Shown here: one piece after another, positions 58,131 through 60,176 of the stretch
Numbering within the stretch: position 1 is the first letter of the stretch
Layout of the letters: every line of letters begins with the position of its first letter
Source of the DNA: QNZT01 sp964651755
GTDB taxonomy: Bacteria; Campylobacterota; Campylobacteria; Campylobacterales; QNZT01
Assembly: GCA_964651755.1 (NCBI GenBank)
Contig: CAZYZD010000002.1
Span: 1 to 60,176 of the forward strand
Length of the DNA stretch: 60,176 nt
Direction: 5' to 3'
Translations under genes and position numbers: made by a program
The notes under the pieces: model-generated
What the model was told of the DNA's origin: nothing
What the model saw: only the letters and a program-made list of their open reading frames with translations
Database searches by the model: none

Positions 58131-58895
58131 ATGTCAAAAATAGGGATTGCACTTTCCGGCGGCGGGAGCAGATGTGTTGCCCAACTGGGTGCGATTAAAT
58201 TTCTCGAAGAAAAAGGATTGCACTTTTCAGCGGTAAGTGGAAGCAGCGGAGGGGCAATCGCAGGGGCACTTTATGCCAGTGGTAGATCTCCTGATGAAAT
58301 TCTGGCATTGTTGAAAGAGATTGATTTTAAATCCTTTTTAAAATATTATCTGCATAAAGGCTCGCTTTATAAGATTATTGGGGCAGAAGAGTATTTACGT
58401 GATGAGATTGGTTTAAAAGATTTTGAAACATTGCAAATTCCGTTTTATTGTACAGTGGTGAATTTTAAGACAGGTCTTGCAGAGTATAAAAACAGCGGTG
58501 ATCTTGCAAAATTGATACTGGCTTCTTGTGCATTAACACCGGTTTTTGCACCTGTAGAGTATGCTGGCGAAACCTATATAGACGGGGGATTTTATGACAA
58601 TCTGCCTGCTGCTGCTTTGGGCTCAGTGTCGGAAAAGATTGTAGGTATCAATGTCAATCCTATGTTTGAGTCACTTCCGAAAGGTTTTAAAAAGCGGCTT
58701 ATGAAGTCGTTGTTTATTATGTTAAATGCCAATGTCAGAGAAGGAAAAAGGTTGTGTAATCTCTATATAGAACCTCATGATATGAGTCGGTATTCGATCT
58801 TTGATATTAAAAATTTCGATATATTTTATGAAATAGGTTATCGGGAAGCACAACGTCATGAAAAAGAAATTGACAGATTTTTAGGAGAATTATGA
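58131..58895 (+). CDS. Patatin-like phospholipase
   Basis: Serine hydrolase with the oxyanion motif GGGSRC (10-15), the nucleophile elbow GSSGG (37-41, Ser39) and the dyad Asp in IDGGFYDN (near 148). 254 aa, bacterial RssA/YlbK-like group. Lipid or lysophospholipid hydrolysis is likely. Its 3' end overlaps purU by 4 bp. Confidence 0.92.
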   Translation: MSKIGIALSGGGSRCVAQLGAIKFLEEKGLHFSAVSGSSGGAIAGALYASGRSPDEILALLKEIDFKSFLKYYLHKGSLYKIIGAEEYLRDEIGLKDFETLQIPFYCTVVNFKTGLAEYKNSGDLAKLILASCALTPVFAPVEYAGETYIDGGFYDNLPAAALGSVSEKIVGINVNPMFESLPKGFKKRLMKSLFIMLNANVREGKRLCNLYIEPHDMSRYSIFDIKNFDIFYEIGYREAQRHEKEIDRFLGEL

Positions 58896-59725
58896 GTCAG
58901 TATATACTTAAAATAAATTGTTCGGATGAAAAGGGCTTGATTTTTAAAATTGCCAATGTTATCTATCAGAATGATCTCAATATCGAAAAAAACAGTGAAT
59001 TTGTCGATGAAGAAAATCAAAAGTTTTTTTTCCGGGCCAGAATAATCGGCAATGTGGATATTGTCAAACTCAAAACAGAACTTGCCGGCGCATTACCGGA
59101 TGATGCTTCTATCTATCTTCGGGCGCGGCATGCGAAAAATATTGTTCTGATGGCGACTAAAGAGTCACACTGTCTTGGTGATATATTGCTAAAAAACTAC
59201 AGTGGTGAACTCTTTGCAAATGTGCAGGCAGTTATCTCCAATCATGATACATTGCGGGAGTTGAGTGAAAAGTTTGATATTCCCTATTTTTATGTATCGG
59301 CAGAAAATATCGACAGACGTACGCATGAAGAGAAAGTTTTAACGATACTTAATGAATTCAATCCTGATTTAATTGTACTGGCAAAGTATATGCGTATTTT
59401 ATCAAGTGATTTTGTGAAGCATTATGAAAATAAAATCATTAATATTCACCACTCATTCTTACCGGCATTTATAGGTGCAAATCCCTATAAACAAGCGTAT
59501 CAGCGCGGGGTTAAGATTATCGGTGCGACAGCGCATTTTGTCAATGACAACCTGGATGAAGGACCGATAATCGCACAGGATGTTATTCATGTAAATCATG
59601 AATATGACTGGAAAGCGATGCAAAAAGCCGGTCGGAATGTGGAAAAAGTAGTTTTATCCAATGCTCTGGATCTGGCACTTGAAGATCGTATTTTTATTTA
59701 CGGTAACCGGACGATTATCTTCTGA
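58892..59725 (+). CDS. purU: Formyltetrahydrofolate deformylase
   Basis: Hydrolyses 10-formyl-THF to THF and formate. The N-terminal ACT domain (about 5-80) is followed by the formyltransferase fold with the catalytic region INIHHSFLPAFIGANPY, GATAHFVNDNLDEGPII and Asp near 227. 277 aa. ATGA overlap with the lipase gene and TGATG with trmL. Confidence 0.95.
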   Translation: MSQYILKINCSDEKGLIFKIANVIYQNDLNIEKNSEFVDEENQKFFFRARIIGNVDIVKLKTELAGALPDDASIYLRARHAKNIVLMATKESHCLGDILLKNYSGELFANVQAVISNHDTLRELSEKFDIPYFYVSAENIDRRTHEEKVLTILNEFNPDLIVLAKYMRILSSDFVKHYENKIINIHHSFLPAFIGANPYKQAYQRGVKIIGATAHFVNDNLDEGPIIAQDVIHVNHEYDWKAMQKAGRNVEKVVLSNALDLALEDRIFIYGNRTIIF

Positions 59726-60176
59726 TGTTCAATATAGTTCTTGTACACCCGCAGATTCCACAAAATACCGGTAGTATTGGACGTATCTGTGTCAATACGG
59801 ACAGCAGACTGCATATTGTCAAGCCTATCGGTTTTGATATGAGTGAAAAGGCACTCAGACGGGCAGGATTGGATTACTGGAAGCTTTTGGATGTAACGGT
59901 CTGGGAGAGTCTGGAAGATTTTCTGGCAGTTCATGAAAAAAATATTGACCGTTTTTTCTTCGCTACAACCAAAACGGATAAACCCTATTTTAAAGCTGAT
60001 TTTCAAAAGGAGGATTATCTCTTTTTTGGATCGGAAACAAAAGGACTCCCTCCCGAACTGATGGCGAAAAATCCTCAAAATATGATCACCATTCCGATGG
60101 GTAAAAACGGCAGAAGTCTGAATCTCTCTGTTGCCGTTGGTATCGTACTTTATGATGCGATACGACAAAACTATTC
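59725..60176 (+). CDS. trmL: tRNA (cytidine/uridine-2'-O-)-methyltransferase TrmL, 3' end cut
   Basis: SPOUT-class enzyme methylating the wobble base of tRNA-Leu. HPQIPQNTGSIGRIC, FGSETKGLP and the trefoil-knot motif GRSLNLSVAVGIVLYDAIRQ are clear. The window ends within the last few codons: about 150 of the usual 155 or so residues are visible. Translationally coupled to purU. Confidence 0.93.
   Translation, partial: MFNIVLVHPQIPQNTGSIGRICVNTDSRLHIVKPIGFDMSEKALRRAGLDYWKLLDVTVWESLEDFLAVHEKNIDRFFFATTKTDKPYFKADFQKEDYLFFGSETKGLPPELMAKNPQNMITIPMGKNGRSLNLSVAVGIVLYDAIRQNY

Noticed and set aside
1..60176. CRISPR arrays, rRNA and tRNA genes, prophage or integrase
   Set aside because: No spaced identical repeats, no rRNA-like sequence, no cloverleaf in any gap over 70 bp, and no integrase or phage structural gene seen.

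Overview
The window is chromosomal DNA from a flagellated, sulfur- and respiration-oriented member of the Campylobacterota (former Epsilonproteobacteria), probably Sulfurimonas/Sulfurovum-like. The reasons are the low G+C, the gene families (Campylobacter-type PycB/OadA, SQR-like flavoprotein, c-type cytochromes, short GNAT-type N-acetylglutamate synthase candidate, stand-alone LptC/LptA/KdsC), and flagellar promoters of both sigma-54 and sigma-28 type. Almost all of it is gene-dense core genome. No tRNA, rRNA, CRISPR or intact mobile element was seen.

Layout. 1-150 is a 5'-truncated DEAD-box helicase fragment. 237-5275 is an oxaloacetate block: a complete Na+-pumping oxaloacetate decarboxylase (oadG-oadA-oadB) followed by ATP-PEP carboxykinase. 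5428-8050 carries an SQR-like flavoprotein and argH. 8058-12389 is the most accessory-looking part: a transposase-derived protein of the IS1595/IS1016 type that has lost its catalytic residues, an AT-rich 378-bp gap with palindromes and a sigma-28-like promoter, an unknown membrane protein, a stand-alone DUF234 nuclease-like protein, and a pentaheme cytochrome c behind a perfect FNR/CRP-type operator. 12557-16558 encodes YbeY, a CaCA-type antiporter and an unusual outer-membrane protein joining an HExxH metallopeptidase-like domain to a probable propeller and a beta-barrel.

24503-16555 (minus strand) is a ten-gene envelope run: mltD-rlpA-hisB-kdsC-lptC-lptA-engB-GNAT-small membrane protein-mrdA. 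It joins peptidoglycan hydrolases, LPS transport and PBP2. 28214-24591 has nadK, recN, dodecin and tatD. 32645-30356 is motA-motB-fliP, where fliP appears to start at a non-canonical ATC codon. 32858-41288 (plus) is a housekeeping run: glmU, coaBC, a FliK-like protein, uppS, a prepilin peptidase, lptF, truA, tlyA and ribF. A soluble diguanylate cyclase (41278-42078) has a sigma-28-like -10 element that shares a 15-bp sequence with the motA promoter. 42235-49504 holds dnaJ, a barrel-SPOR protein with a huge Asn/Asp-rich loop, a CoA-binding protein, ilvA, an M50 protease, lepB and folD.

49560-60176 has a monoheme cytochrome, hemL, AtpZ, rpoD, then flgF-like/flgG behind a textbook sigma-54 promoter, a 46-residue membrane microprotein, leuD-leuB, two small helical proteins, a patatin-like lipase, purU and trmL (cut by the window end).

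The most unusual items are the non-catalytic transposase-derived protein with a 12-bp perfect inverted repeat exactly where the first catalytic segment should be, the peptidase-propeller-barrel fusion, the ATC start of fliP, and the inferred sigma-28 regulon of motA, a diguanylate cyclase and an unknown membrane protein. All functional calls come from reading motifs; no database search was run.
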